Source: Rugosimonospora africana | GTDB lineage: Bacteria > Actinomycetota > Actinomycetes > Mycobacteriales > Micromonosporaceae | Assembly (NCBI RefSeq): GCF_016862975.1 | Contig: NZ_BONZ01000009.1 | Span: 1 to 64,000 of the forward strand | Reading direction: 5' to 3' | Length of the DNA: 64,000 nt | The notes under the pieces: model-generated | Database searches by the model: none | What the model was told of the DNA's origin: nothing | Seen by the model: only the letters and a program-made list of their open reading frames with translations | Shown: in pieces, positions 1 through 9,321 of the stretch | Layout of the letters: each line of letters begins with the position of its first letter | Numbering within the stretch: the first letter of the stretch is position 1 | Program-made: the position numbers and the translations under genes

Positions 1-2
1 CG

Positions 3-287
3 GCCGCCGAGCCCGCCCGCGCCGAGCCCGCCCGCGCCGAGCCCGCCCGCGCCGAGCCCGCCCGCGCCGAGCCCGCCAGCGCCGAGCCCGCTCGCGCCGA
101 GCCCGCTCGCGCCGAGCCCGACGCCGGCTCCGGCGTGACCCGGTCAGAGGCCAGCTCGTCGGGTGGCGGCTCGGCCGGCGCCAGCCCGGCGGGCGGAGGA
201 CCGCCACGAGGGGGACCGCCACGCGAAGGACCGTCGAGCGACGACCAGCCCGGTCGCGGCTCGGCCGGCGGGAAGCCGCGGTCGTAG
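3..287 (+). CDS. C-terminal end of an unknown protein with AEPAR repeats (partial)
   Basis: An open frame enters from the left edge and stops at TAG 285-287. It encodes seven AEPAR-type pentapeptides followed by a Gly/Ser/Pro-rich tail that ends in GGKPRS. Third positions are almost all G or C, as in neighbouring genes, and this frame gives the most protein-like composition of the three forward frames. The start, the length and any folded domain lie outside the window, so no function can be given. The tail looks disordered. The alternative is that this stretch is only a repeat with no coding role. Confidence 0.5.
   Translation, partial: AAEPARAEPARAEPARAEPARAEPASAEPARAEPARAEPDAGSGVTRSEASSSGGGSAGASPAGGGPPRGGPPREGPSSDDQPGRGSAGGKPRS
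6..125 (+). repeat. 15-bp tandem repeat
   Basis: The unit GCCGAGCCCGCCCGC occurs at 6, 21, 36 and 51, then with one or two changes at 66, 81 and 96, and as a partial copy at 111. The period is a multiple of three, so copy-number change would keep the frame and only lengthen the pentapeptide tract. Confidence 0.95.
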
Positions 288-303
288 GTCCGGCCGGACA
301 GCT

Positions 304-322
304 CCGCCCGCATGTCGGGCGG
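304..322 (+). terminator. Possible hairpin after the partial gene
   Basis: CCGCCCG (304-310) and CGGGCGG (316-322) form a 7-bp stem with a 5-nt loop, 17 nt after the stop of the partial gene. There is no T tract, so termination is only a suggestion. Confidence 0.3.
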
Positions 323-357
323 CGAATGGGCGGCGCTCCGCGCCGCCGGGGACGAAG

Positions 358-810
358 ATGATGCCCGTGGGAGCCCTAGTGACGCTGGAACTGCCGGCCG
401 ATTCGCCGGTGCTGTCGATGCCGTGGATCATCACGTTCGGACCGATGTCCGATGAGGAGGAATGGGAGCCCGTGGTGTGCGGGCCGTACGAGCGCGAGCA
501 CGCCCTCGCGCTGGCCGAGGAGATCGTCGCGGACGAAGAGCTGATGGCGGTGGTGGAGCCGCTGCAGCCCCTGGTCGAGGTGGAGCGCATCCGGGAGGAG
601 ATCGGGATCGCCCGGGCGCTGGCCGAACAGGAGGCGGACGCCGATCAGGACACCGATCTCGGGATCGACGTCGAGGACCTCGACGAGGAGGCCGACGTCG
701 ACCTCGCCGGTGGTGGGGAGATCGTCGAGGAGCGCACCACGCCCCCGACCCCGGACGAGATCCGGGCCGGCTTCGCCCGCATCGCCACCCGGCTGACCGG
801 CGCGCACTAA
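358..810 (+). CDS. Small acidic conserved hypothetical protein
   Basis: Encodes 150 aa starting at tandem ATG codons (358, 361); a longer open frame from 163 would add a basic, low-complexity N-terminus that does not look like protein. The first 35 residues are hydrophobic and include WIITFGPM. A helical stretch follows with ALALAEEIVADEEL and PLVEVERIREEIGIARALAEQ. The middle is very acidic, and the end reads PDEIRAGFARIATRLTGAH. No signal peptide or membrane segment is seen. It resembles no family I can name; the length and charge pattern suggest a small soluble protein confined to close relatives. A strong hairpin follows the stop. Confidence 0.7.
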   Translation: MMPVGALVTLELPADSPVLSMPWIITFGPMSDEEEWEPVVCGPYEREHALALAEEIVADEELMAVVEPLQPLVEVERIREEIGIARALAEQEADADQDTDLGIDVEDLDEEADVDLAGGGEIVEERTTPPTPDEIRAGFARIATRLTGAH

Positions 811-825
811 ACCTGATGGATCCCC

Positions 826-867
826 GACCGCCCCGAGGCCGGCCACTGAGCCGGCACCGGGGCGGTC
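826..867. terminator. Bidirectional terminator hairpin
   Basis: GACCGCCCCG (826-835) pairs perfectly with CGGGGCGGTC (858-867), and the loop contains a further GCCGGC pairing. It lies between two convergent genes and could stop transcripts from both sides. It has no T tract, as is common in high-GC actinobacteria. Confidence 0.65.
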
Positions 868-885
868 ACTGCTCGCCGGCGCCAT

Positions 886-960
886 GACCAGGTGCGCCGT
901 AACCAGGTGCGCCGCGACCGATGGCGCCGCGACCATCAGCGCCGCGACCGGGAGCGGCGG
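886..960. repeat. Degenerate 15-bp repeat, five units, intergenic
   Basis: Units begin at 886, 901, 916, 931 and 946 and share GACC at the start and GCGCCGC at the end. The array lies just beyond the stop of the alpha-glucosidase on the minus strand, where another frame would encode GRGAx pentapeptides. It may be a decayed C-terminal tail lost by a frameshift. Confidence 0.7.
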
Positions 961-966
961 CGGGCG

Positions 967-2475
<1,509 letters not shown>

Positions 2476-2481
<6 letters not shown>

Positions 2482-2488
2482 AGTGGAC
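2476..2488. repeat. GTCCAC-N-GTGGAC palindrome, copy 1
   Basis: This 13-mer overlaps the GTG start of the glucosidase. It also contains TTGTCCACA (2474-2482), identical to the DnaA-box consensus known from Streptomyces. It is one of six exact copies in the window. Confidence 0.9.
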
Positions 2489-2919
2489 TCCTCGATTGCT
2501 GGTCGGTTCGCTTCTCGGACCGTGCCGCCAACCGGTCCCGGCAGGTCACCGGGCCCGGTTCCGGGCCGGAAGATCGATCGTCGCACGGGATCTATCGACC
2601 GTCGACCTGGGAGATCTGTACCACTTTCGGCCGGGGACTGGGTCACATCCGGGCGGCCTGGCGCGACCGCGGATGGTGGATACCGCATACGATCCCCGAC
2701 CCGGGGGAACGTGAGCCCGGACGCGCCCTGATTTTCGCCGACTTTGGATAGGCCGGCGGAAATGGGGGGTAGTGACCGGCTGAGACAACGACTCCGTTAC
2801 GGCTGGGTAACGCGAATGAACCACAGTCAACGGAATAGTTCAGAGCGCGGCGGAACGGCGTACGCTCCCGACCGTTGGGACCGCCGTGACCCGGTGGTGT
2901 GATGTGGAAGGAGATCGTC
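2482..2919. other. Divergent intergenic region, glucosidase / BMP lipoprotein
   Basis: 438 bp with no convincing gene. It holds the GAGGAG ribosome site of the glucosidase on the minus strand and the AAGGAG site (2908-2913) of the BMP gene. TACGCT at 2861-2866 is a possible -10 element for the BMP gene, without a clear -35. I see no obvious operator or terminator. Confidence 0.6.
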
Positions 2920-4107
2920 TTGCGCCCAGCGCGTGGGATGAGGTTGGTTAGCGTCCTCGCAGTCGGGGGCCTCGTGCTCGCGGCTGCCGGCTGCGGCAAG
3001 CCTCCAGCGAAGAACAACGCCAACGGCGCGCCGAGCGCCAGTGGCAAGCCGACGCACGGCTGCATGGTCACTGACACCGGTGGCATCAACGACCGGTCGT
3101 TCAACTCCTCCGCGTGGAAGGGCATGCAGGCCGCCGCCTCGAAGAATTCGAACATCAAGGTCGACTTCACGCAGTCCGCCTCGGAGGCGGACTACCAGCC
3201 GAACCTGAACAACTTCGTCAGCCAGAAGTGTGACCTGATCGTGGCGATCGGTGGCCTGATGGGCGACGCGACCAAGGCGTCGGCCCAGGCGAACCCGAAC
3301 CAGAAGTACGCGATCGTGGATGACAACCTCCCGCTGGCGAACGTCTTCTCGATCCAGTTCGACACCGCGCAGGCCGGCTACCTGGCCGGTTACCTGGCGG
3401 CCGGATACAGCAAGTCCAAGACCGTGGCCACCTACGGCGGCATCAAGATCCCACCGGTCACCATCTTCATGGACGGCTTCGTCGACGGCGTGGCGCACTA
3501 CAACCAGGTCAAGAACGCCCACGTCAAGGTGCTGGGCTGGGACAAGGCGGCGCAGAACGGGTCGTTCACGAACGACTTCAGCGACCAGAACAAGGGCCGG
3601 TCGCTGTCCGACGCCTTTGTCGCCCAGGGCGCTGACGTGATCATGCCGGTGGCCGGTGGCGCCGGCCTGGGCACGGCCGCGGCGGCCCAGCAGGCCAATG
3701 GCAAGTACAGCGTGATCTGGGTCGACCAGGACGGCTGCGTGAGCGCCGCCCAGTACTGCTCGGTGTTCCTGTCGACAGTGGTCAAGAACGTGGCGGACGC
3801 GACGCAGGCGGCCGTCGCCGAGACCTCGGCGGGCACCCTTCAGGGCGGTACCGGCTCGATCGGCACCCTGGCGAACAACGGTGTGCAGCTCGCTCCGTAT
3901 CACGACTTCGACAGCAAGGTTCCGGCCGAGCTGAAGACCGAGGTCGACAAGCTGAAGCAGGACATCATTTCCGGTGCCATCAAGGTCACTTCGCCGGCTC
4001 AGCCGATGCCGCCGGCCGTGGGCTCGGGTACCGCCTCGGTGGCCCCGTCGGCGTCGGCCGTACCGAGTTCCTCGGGCTCGGCCGTGCCGTCACCTTCGGC
4101 CTCCTGA
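2920..4107 (+). CDS. BMP-family nucleoside-binding lipoprotein
   Basis: Encodes 395 aa. It captures nucleosides outside the cell and delivers them to the ABC transporter encoded downstream. The TTG start is chosen because AAGGAG ends six bases upstream; GTG 2899 and ATG 2902 precede that site. A short basic N-terminus and hydrophobic segment lead to the lipobox LAAAGC with lipidated Cys25. The BMP/PnrA signature follows: VTDTGGINDRSFN, then KCDLIVAIGGLMGDAT and YLAGYLAA. The last 45 residues are a Ser/Pro/Ala tail. A 13-bp hairpin separates it from the ATPase gene, probably letting the binding protein be made in excess. Confidence 0.93.
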   Translation: MRPARGMRLVSVLAVGGLVLAAAGCGKPPAKNNANGAPSASGKPTHGCMVTDTGGINDRSFNSSAWKGMQAAASKNSNIKVDFTQSASEADYQPNLNNFVSQKCDLIVAIGGLMGDATKASAQANPNQKYAIVDDNLPLANVFSIQFDTAQAGYLAGYLAAGYSKSKTVATYGGIKIPPVTIFMDGFVDGVAHYNQVKNAHVKVLGWDKAAQNGSFTNDFSDQNKGRSLSDAFVAQGADVIMPVAGGAGLGTAAAAQQANGKYSVIWVDQDGCVSAAQYCSVFLSTVVKNVADATQAAVAETSAGTLQGGTGSIGTLANNGVQLAPYHDFDSKVPAELKTEVDKLKQDIISGAIKVTSPAQPMPPAVGSGTASVAPSASAVPSSSGSAVPSPSAS

Positions 4108-4133
4108 CCCTCCGGTGCCGGGCCGCTTGACCG

Positions 4134-4218
4134 GCCCGCCCACAAATCGGGCGGGCCTGGCGGCTCGGCCGATGCCGGTCCGGCGCCGCCTCCCCTGTAA
4201 TGATCGGGGAGGCGGCGC
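4134..4218 (+). terminator. Two intercistronic hairpins
   Basis: GCCCGCC (4134-4140) pairs with GGCGGGC (4150-4156). The stronger stem is GCGCCGCCTCCCC (4183-4195) with GGGGAGGCGGCGC (4206-4218), 13 bp around a 10-nt loop. They lie between the binding protein and the ATPase in the same orientation and lack T tracts, so partial termination or mRNA protection is likely. Confidence 0.6.
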
Positions 4219-4253
4219 GGTGTACCGGCGCCCTTCGACAGGGGTGATCTGAG

Positions 4254-5888
4254 CTGAAACTCGAACTGCGTGGCATCACCAAGCGCTTCGGCGGTCTGGT
4301 CGCGAACGACCAGATCGACCTCGTGGTGGAGCCCGGCGAGATACATGCCCTGCTCGGCGAGAACGGCGCGGGCAAGTCCACACTGATGAACGTCCTGTAC
4401 GGGCTGCTCCAGCCGGACGAGGGCGAGATCGTGGTCAACGGTGAGCCGAAGCGTTTCCGCAGCCCGGGAGACGCGATAGACGCCGGCATCGGGATGGTGC
4501 ACCAGCACTTCATGCTGGTACCGGTGTTCACGGTGACCGAGAACATCATGCTGGGCGCCGAGCGCACCCGGGGTGGTCTGCTCAACCGCGGCAGCGCCCG
4601 AGAACGGGTACTGGCGGTGTCCCGCCAGTACGGCCTGCCGGTGGACCCGGACGCGACGATCGAGGACCTGCCGGTCGGAGTCCAGCAGCGGGTGGAGATC
4701 ATCAAGGCCCTGGTCCGGAACGTGGACCTGCTCATTCTCGATGAGCCGACCGCCGTGCTGACCCCGCAGGAGACCGAGGAACTGCTGGCCGTCATGCGCA
4801 CGCTCAAGGCGGACGGCAAGTCGATCGTCTTCATCACTCACAAGCTCAAAGAGGTCAAGGCCATCGCCGACCGGATCACGGTGGTGCGCCGGGGCCGGAC
4901 GGTGGGCACCGCGACGCCCGACGCCAGCGAAGACTCGCTTGCTGCCCAGATGGTGGGTCGCGCGGTCAAGCTGCGGGTGGACAAGGAAGCCGCCCAGCCG
5001 GGCGATCCGATCCTGAGCGTGGCCGGGCTGACCGTCCTCGACGAGCGCGGCCAGGTCGCGGTGGACGGGATCGACCTGGAGGTACGCGCCGGAGAGGTGC
5101 TCGGCATCGCCGGGGTGCAGGGCAACGGCCAGACCGAGTTGATCGAGGCGATCATGGGCCTGCGTCCGATCCAGGGTGGGGAGATCACGCTGCACGAGGG
5201 GCGGTCCGGCACCGGCCGGCCCGCCGGTGGCCGGCGTGGCCGGGGACCGGCCAGCCAATCCCTGGTCGGACGCCGAACCAGCGAGATCCTGCACGCGGGG
5301 GTCGGGTACATTCCCGAAGACCGCAGCGTGGACGGCCTGGTGATGGAGTTCTCGGTGGCGGAGAATCTGGTGCTCGACCGGTACGACGAGCCCCGGTACG
5401 CCTCCGGAATCGCGCTTTCACCGAACGCGATCAACGAGGCGGCGAAGGCCCGGATCACCGAGTTCGACGTCCGGACCCCCTCGCACCTGGCTCCGGTTAG
5501 CACCCTGTCGGGCGGGAACCAGCAGAAGGTGATCGTCGCTCGGGAGATGTCCAGCCCGCTCAAGCTGCTCATCGCGGCGCAACCCACCCGCGGCGTGGAC
5601 GTCGGCTCGACCGAGTTCATCCACGCCCGGGTGGTCCGGGAACGCGACCAGGGCACCGGGGTGCTGCTGGTCTCCAGCGAGCTGGACGAGGTGGTGGCGC
5701 TGGCCGACCGGATCGCGGTCATGTACCGGGGTAAGGTGCTGGCCACACTGCCGGCGGACGCGCCGCGCGAACAGATCGGCCTGCTGATGGCCGGTATCAC
5801 GGACGGAGCCGCGCCCGAGACGAGCGGGTCCGAAGCCGGGCCCGAGACGAGCGGGTCCGAAGCCGGGCGCGAGGAAGACGAATCATGA
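4254..5888 (+). CDS. Nucleoside ABC transporter, dual ATPase subunit
   Basis: Encodes 544 aa and powers nucleoside import with the two permeases that follow. It has two ABC domains, as in RbsA/NupA-type proteins. The first has Walker A GENGAGKST, signature VGVQQRVEI and Walker B LLILDEPTAVL. The second has a degenerate Walker A (GVQGNGQTE), signature LSGGNQQK and LLIAAQPTRGVDVG. Family alignment requires KLELRGITKRFGGL upstream of the first GTG, but an in-frame TGA lies at 4245-4247 and the only possible start between is CTG at 4254, with GGGGTGA just upstream. The second domain carries a Gly/Arg-rich insertion (about 5204-5275). The acidic tail contains a perfect 27-bp duplication. Confidence 0.9.
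   Translation: MKLELRGITKRFGGLVANDQIDLVVEPGEIHALLGENGAGKSTLMNVLYGLLQPDEGEIVVNGEPKRFRSPGDAIDAGIGMVHQHFMLVPVFTVTENIMLGAERTRGGLLNRGSARERVLAVSRQYGLPVDPDATIEDLPVGVQQRVEIIKALVRNVDLLILDEPTAVLTPQETEELLAVMRTLKADGKSIVFITHKLKEVKAIADRITVVRRGRTVGTATPDASEDSLAAQMVGRAVKLRVDKEAAQPGDPILSVAGLTVLDERGQVAVDGIDLEVRAGEVLGIAGVQGNGQTELIEAIMGLRPIQGGEITLHEGRSGTGRPAGGRRGRGPASQSLVGRRTSEILHAGVGYIPEDRSVDGLVMEFSVAENLVLDRYDEPRYASGIALSPNAINEAAKARITEFDVRTPSHLAPVSTLSGGNQQKVIVAREMSSPLKLLIAAQPTRGVDVGSTEFIHARVVRERDQGTGVLLVSSELDEVVALADRIAVMYRGKVLATLPADAPREQIGLLMAGITDGAAPETSGSEAGPETSGSEAGREEDES
5813..5866 (+). repeat. Perfect 27-bp tandem duplication in the ATPase tail
   Basis: Copies 5813-5839 and 5840-5866 are identical and encode PETSGSEAG twice near the C-terminus, outside the ATPase fold. 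Complete identity suggests a recent event. Confidence 0.9.
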
Positions 5889-7291
5889 CTGAACCAGGTG
5901 GCGGTAGCTCGCCGGACAAGGACACCGCGGGCGAGGCGGAGCTGACCCGCGACCAGAACCGGACGGACGCTCCGGGGGTACCCGCCCCCGGCGCCCCCGC
6001 CGGGAGGCAGGCGGCCGAGCCGGCCGGGGGCACCGGACCGGAGGAGCCGACCGGGTCGGTGACCCAACGCTTCGGCCGCACCGTGCTGGACTCGATCCTC
6101 AGCGCGAACACGGTGACCGTCACGGTCCTGGCGATCTTCATCGCGCTGGTCGTCGGCGCGATCCTGATCGTGGTCTCGAACCCCACCCTGACCTCGGAGT
6201 ACGGGTACTTCTTCGGCGCCCCGGGGACCGTCCTCGCGGACAGCTGGTCGGTTGTCGCCGCCGCGTACGCCAACCTGTTCAAGGGCGCCGTCTTCGACCC
6301 GGCGACGGTCAGCGGCGCGATCAACGGCACCAACTCGTGGAGCCAGGCGTTCGCCCCGCTGTCCGAGACGCTGACCTACACCGCCCCGCTGGTGTTCACC
6401 GGCCTCGCGGTCGCGCTGGCATTCCGGGGCGGCCTGTTCAACATCGGCGCGCAGGGCCAGGCGATCATCGGTGCGATCGGTGGCGCGGTGATCGGCTTCG
6501 ACCTGCCCCTGCCGTACGGGCTGCACGTGATCGTGGCGCTGCTCGGGGCGGCGGCCGGCGGTGCGCTCTGGGCGTTCATCGCGGGTGCGCTCAAGGCGCG
6601 CAGCGGCGCCCACGAGGTGATCGTCACGATCATGCTGAACAATGTCGCGACGCTGCTCCTCGGCTGGTTGATCGTGCAAAAGGGCGTGCACGATCCGACG
6701 CGTACCGACGCGATCAGCAAGAACGTCGACAAGACCGCGAAGCTGCCGACCATCCCGGGCGTCGATCACAACATCGTGCGCGTACACCTCGGCATCGTGC
6801 TCGGCGTGCTGGCGGCGCTGGGCATCGCCTGGCTGCTGCAACGGTCGACGATCGGCTTCCGGCTGCGGGCGGTCGGTGCCAACCCGGCCGCCGCGCGTAC
6901 CGCCGGGATGAGCGTCGGTGGCGCGTACGTGCTGGTCATGGTGCTGTCCGGGGCGCTGGCCGGGCTCGGCGGCGGCATGCAGGTGCTGGGTACCACGGCA
7001 TCGTCGCTGACCGCGCAGGTCACCGCGAACATCGGTTTCGACGGCATCACGGTCGCCCTGCTCGGGCGCGGCAAGCCGTGGGGTGTGGTGGCCTCCGCCC
7101 TGCTGTTCGGGGCGCTGCACGCCGGTGGAAACCGCATGCAGTCGTTCTCCCACGTGGCCATCGACCTGGTCTTCCTCGTGCAGGCGGTCATCGTGATCTT
7201 CATCGCCGCGCCGGCGCTGGTGAAGGCGATCTTCCGGCTCCGCGCCGCGCGGTCCGGCGGAACCCCGACGACCCTGGCGAAGGGCTGGTAG
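5885..7291 (+). CDS. Nucleoside ABC transporter permease 1
   Basis: Encodes 468 aa and forms half of the membrane channel for nucleoside import. ATG 5885 overlaps the stop of the ATPase gene (ATGA), so translation is coupled. The first 65 residues are hydrophilic and Pro/Gly-rich, unusual for this family. About eight to ten hydrophobic segments follow. The BPD_transp_2-type core is recognisable in YTAPLVFTGLAVALAFRGGLFNIGAQGQ, written here as two parts: YTAPLVFTGLAVALAF and GGLFNIGAQGQ. The later part includes HEVIVTIMLNN and GANPAAARTAGM. The next permease starts two bases after the stop. Confidence 0.92.
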   Translation: MTEPGGGSSPDKDTAGEAELTRDQNRTDAPGVPAPGAPAGRQAAEPAGGTGPEEPTGSVTQRFGRTVLDSILSANTVTVTVLAIFIALVVGAILIVVSNPTLTSEYGYFFGAPGTVLADSWSVVAAAYANLFKGAVFDPATVSGAINGTNSWSQAFAPLSETLTYTAPLVFTGLAVALAFRGGLFNIGAQGQAIIGAIGGAVIGFDLPLPYGLHVIVALLGAAAGGALWAFIAGALKARSGAHEVIVTIMLNNVATLLLGWLIVQKGVHDPTRTDAISKNVDKTAKLPTIPGVDHNIVRVHLGIVLGVLAALGIAWLLQRSTIGFRLRAVGANPAAARTAGMSVGGAYVLVMVLSGALAGLGGGMQVLGTTASSLTAQVTANIGFDGITVALLGRGKPWGVVASALLFGALHAGGNRMQSFSHVAIDLVFLVQAVIVIFIAAPALVKAIFRLRAARSGGTPTTLAKGW

Positions 7292-7293
7292 CC

Positions 7294-8583
7294 ATGGCAA
7301 CGCTGACCGTGTATAGCGCACCGGGCGCGGCCGTGCCGACGACCGGCTTCTGGACCCGGGCCCGCAAGGCCGGGCTCGCCTTCCTCGTCATCGGCGTGCT
7401 CGCCGCCGGCATCTTCGGGCCGCTGGCCCGGCAGCACAAGAGCGCGCGGTTCACGTTCACCCAAACGATCACCGGCGCCCACGTGGACATCCCCGCGCAG
7501 CCCGGCGCCATCGCGTTCGGCCTGCTGTGCGCGATCGCCGGCGCGATCCTCCTGGCCTGGGGCCGCGCGGCGCGGATGCTCGTGCTGCTCATTTCGCTGG
7601 CGCTTGTGTTCCTGGTGCTGTCGTTCCTGTGCTGGCAGGTGGCCAGTGGGCGGAACAGCACCGTGCTGCCGCTGGGCGACCTGTCCAATAGCACGGTGAA
7701 GGCGGCCCTGCCGCTGGTGTTCGGCGCGCTCGGCGGTGTGCTCTGCGAGCGGTCCGGCGTGATCAATGTGGCCATCGAGGGGCAGTTGCTGACCGGCGCG
7801 TTCGCCGGGGCGCTGTTCGGCACGATCTTCTCTTCCAGCTGGGCCGGGCTGATCGCCGCGGCGCTCGGCGGCGTGTTCATCTCCGCGCTGCTTGCGGTCC
7901 TCGCCATCCGGTACCTGGTGGACCAGGTGGTGCTCGGCGTCGTACTGAACCTGTTCGCGCTCGGTTTCACCGGGTTCGTGTTTACCCAGCTGATGGCACA
8001 GCATCAGGACAAGTACAACTTCGCCCCGGTGTTCCCGAGCTGGCAGGTTCCCGGGCTGTCGCGCATTCCGATCCTCGGGCCGGCGTTCTTCCAGGGCAAC
8101 TTCTTCGTGTACCTGGCGATCGCCCTGGTCGTGCTCGTGCACGTGGGCCTGTTCCAGACGAAGTGGGGGCTGCGTACCCGGGCCGTCGGCGAGCACCCCA
8201 CCGCCGCCGACACGGTCGGCATCAAGGTGTATCGGATCCGGTACCGCAACGTGCTGCTGGCCGGCGTCATCGCCGGTATCGGCGGGGCGTACCTGACCAT
8301 CGGCGACGTGGGGAACTTCAACGCCAACCAGACCAGCGGCAGGGGCTTCATCGCGCTGGCCGCCCTCATCTTCGGCCGGTGGAGCCCGTTCGGCGCCACG
8401 CTGGCCGCGCTGCTGTTCGGCTTCTCCACCGCGCTCGCGCAGGTGCTGAGCGTCATCGGCAGCCCGATTCCACAGGAGTTTCTGAGCATGCTGCCCTACG
8501 TCGCCACGATCGTCGCGGTGGCCGGGCTGGTCGGGCGGGTACGGGCGCCGGCCGCGGACGGCAAGCCGTACCTCAAGGGCTGA
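7294..8583 (+). CDS. Nucleoside ABC transporter permease 2
   Basis: Encodes 429 aa and forms the second half of the channel. ATG 7294 lies two bases after the upstream stop; a longer open frame reaching back to 6337 runs through the first permease and is rejected. Features include two N-terminal membrane segments, the family core LPLVFGALGGVLCERSGVIN and IAIEGQ-like VAIEGQ, the loop TRAVGEHPTAADTVGI, and a final membrane pair. Its C-terminal hydrophilic end is short. It belongs to the same operon as bmp, the ATPase and the salvage genes cdd and deoA, which supports nucleosides as the cargo. Confidence 0.92.
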   Translation: MATLTVYSAPGAAVPTTGFWTRARKAGLAFLVIGVLAAGIFGPLARQHKSARFTFTQTITGAHVDIPAQPGAIAFGLLCAIAGAILLAWGRAARMLVLLISLALVFLVLSFLCWQVASGRNSTVLPLGDLSNSTVKAALPLVFGALGGVLCERSGVINVAIEGQLLTGAFAGALFGTIFSSSWAGLIAAALGGVFISALLAVLAIRYLVDQVVLGVVLNLFALGFTGFVFTQLMAQHQDKYNFAPVFPSWQVPGLSRIPILGPAFFQGNFFVYLAIALVVLVHVGLFQTKWGLRTRAVGEHPTAADTVGIKVYRIRYRNVLLAGVIAGIGGAYLTIGDVGNFNANQTSGRGFIALAALIFGRWSPFGATLAALLFGFSTALAQVLSVIGSPIPQEFLSMLPYVATIVAVAGLVGRVRAPAADGKPYLKG

Positions 8584-8589
8584 TCGCGG

Positions 8590-9321
8590 ATGGACATCGA
8601 CTGGGACGGGCTGCGGGCGGCGGCCACCGAGAGCATGGAGTCGGCGTACGCCCCGTACTCGAACTTCCCGGTGGGAGCGGCGGGTCTGGTGGACGACGGC
8701 CGGATCGTGGTCGGCTGCAACGTGGAGAACGCCTCGTACGGCGTCACCCTGTGCGCGGAGTGTGGCGTGGTCAGCGCGCTGCACGCCTCCGGCGGCGGCC
8801 GTTTGGTCGCGCTGGCCTGCGTGGACGGGGCGGGGGCGGCACTGATGCCGTGCGGGCGCTGCCGGCAGCTGCTCTGGGAGGCGGGCGGCCCGGACTGCCT
8901 GGTCGACGCGGTACCGGAGCCGGTACCGATGTCGTACCTGCTGGCAGGGGCGTTCGAGGCCGGAGACCTGGCCCGGTCGCGCCCGCCGGTCGGACGCAAG
9001 CTTCCGGCGGTACCGCCGGGCCTTCGCGAGTACATCGGCCGGGGCACCGCGTTCGTGCACGCCGACTCGGTGAACGGCCAACTGGTGTGGACCGGGTACT
9101 GGGAGCGCTCGTCTGGCACCGGCGGCGAGCCGGCCGGAATCCTGGAGGAGGCGCCGACCTGGCCCGACGTCATCGACGCGCTGGCCTGGGCGCGGGCGCG
9201 CACCCAGCGGGTCGTGGTGGTGGACGAGGACGGAGTCACGTACTGGGCCGGCCGCGGGGATCCGCCGCCGGATCTGGCACGCTGGCCCGAGCAGTCCACC
9301 GCTGGTGAGGAAACGACGTGA
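8590..9321 (+). CDS. cdd: Cytidine deaminase with an extra C-terminal domain
   Basis: Encodes 243 aa. It converts cytidine and deoxycytidine to uridine and deoxyuridine. Residues 1-130 are the zinc enzyme: APYSNFPVGAA, NVENASYG, catalytic CAE (about residues 57-59) and PCGRCRQ (about 91-97). The usual homotetrameric enzyme ends near there. Here about 100 residues follow, reading LREYIGRGTAFVHADS, VWTGYWERSS, WPDVIDALAWARARTQR and DEDGVTYWAGRGD, with no family I recognise. The gene starts six bases after the permease stop, and its own stop overlaps the deoA start. The extension may bind a partner or regulate activity; that is a guess. Confidence 0.92.
   Translation: MDIDWDGLRAAATESMESAYAPYSNFPVGAAGLVDDGRIVVGCNVENASYGVTLCAECGVVSALHASGGGRLVALACVDGAGAALMPCGRCRQLLWEAGGPDCLVDAVPEPVPMSYLLAGAFEAGDLARSRPPVGRKLPAVPPGLREYIGRGTAFVHADSVNGQLVWTGYWERSSGTGGEPAGILEEAPTWPDVIDALAWARARTQRVVVVDEDGVTYWAGRGDPPPDLARWPEQSTAGEETT

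Noticed and set aside
6337-7293. A long N-terminal extension of the second permease (748-aa frame)
   Set aside because: The extension overlaps permease 1 in another frame and is Arg/Gly-rich; the protein begins at ATG 7294 with a membrane segment.
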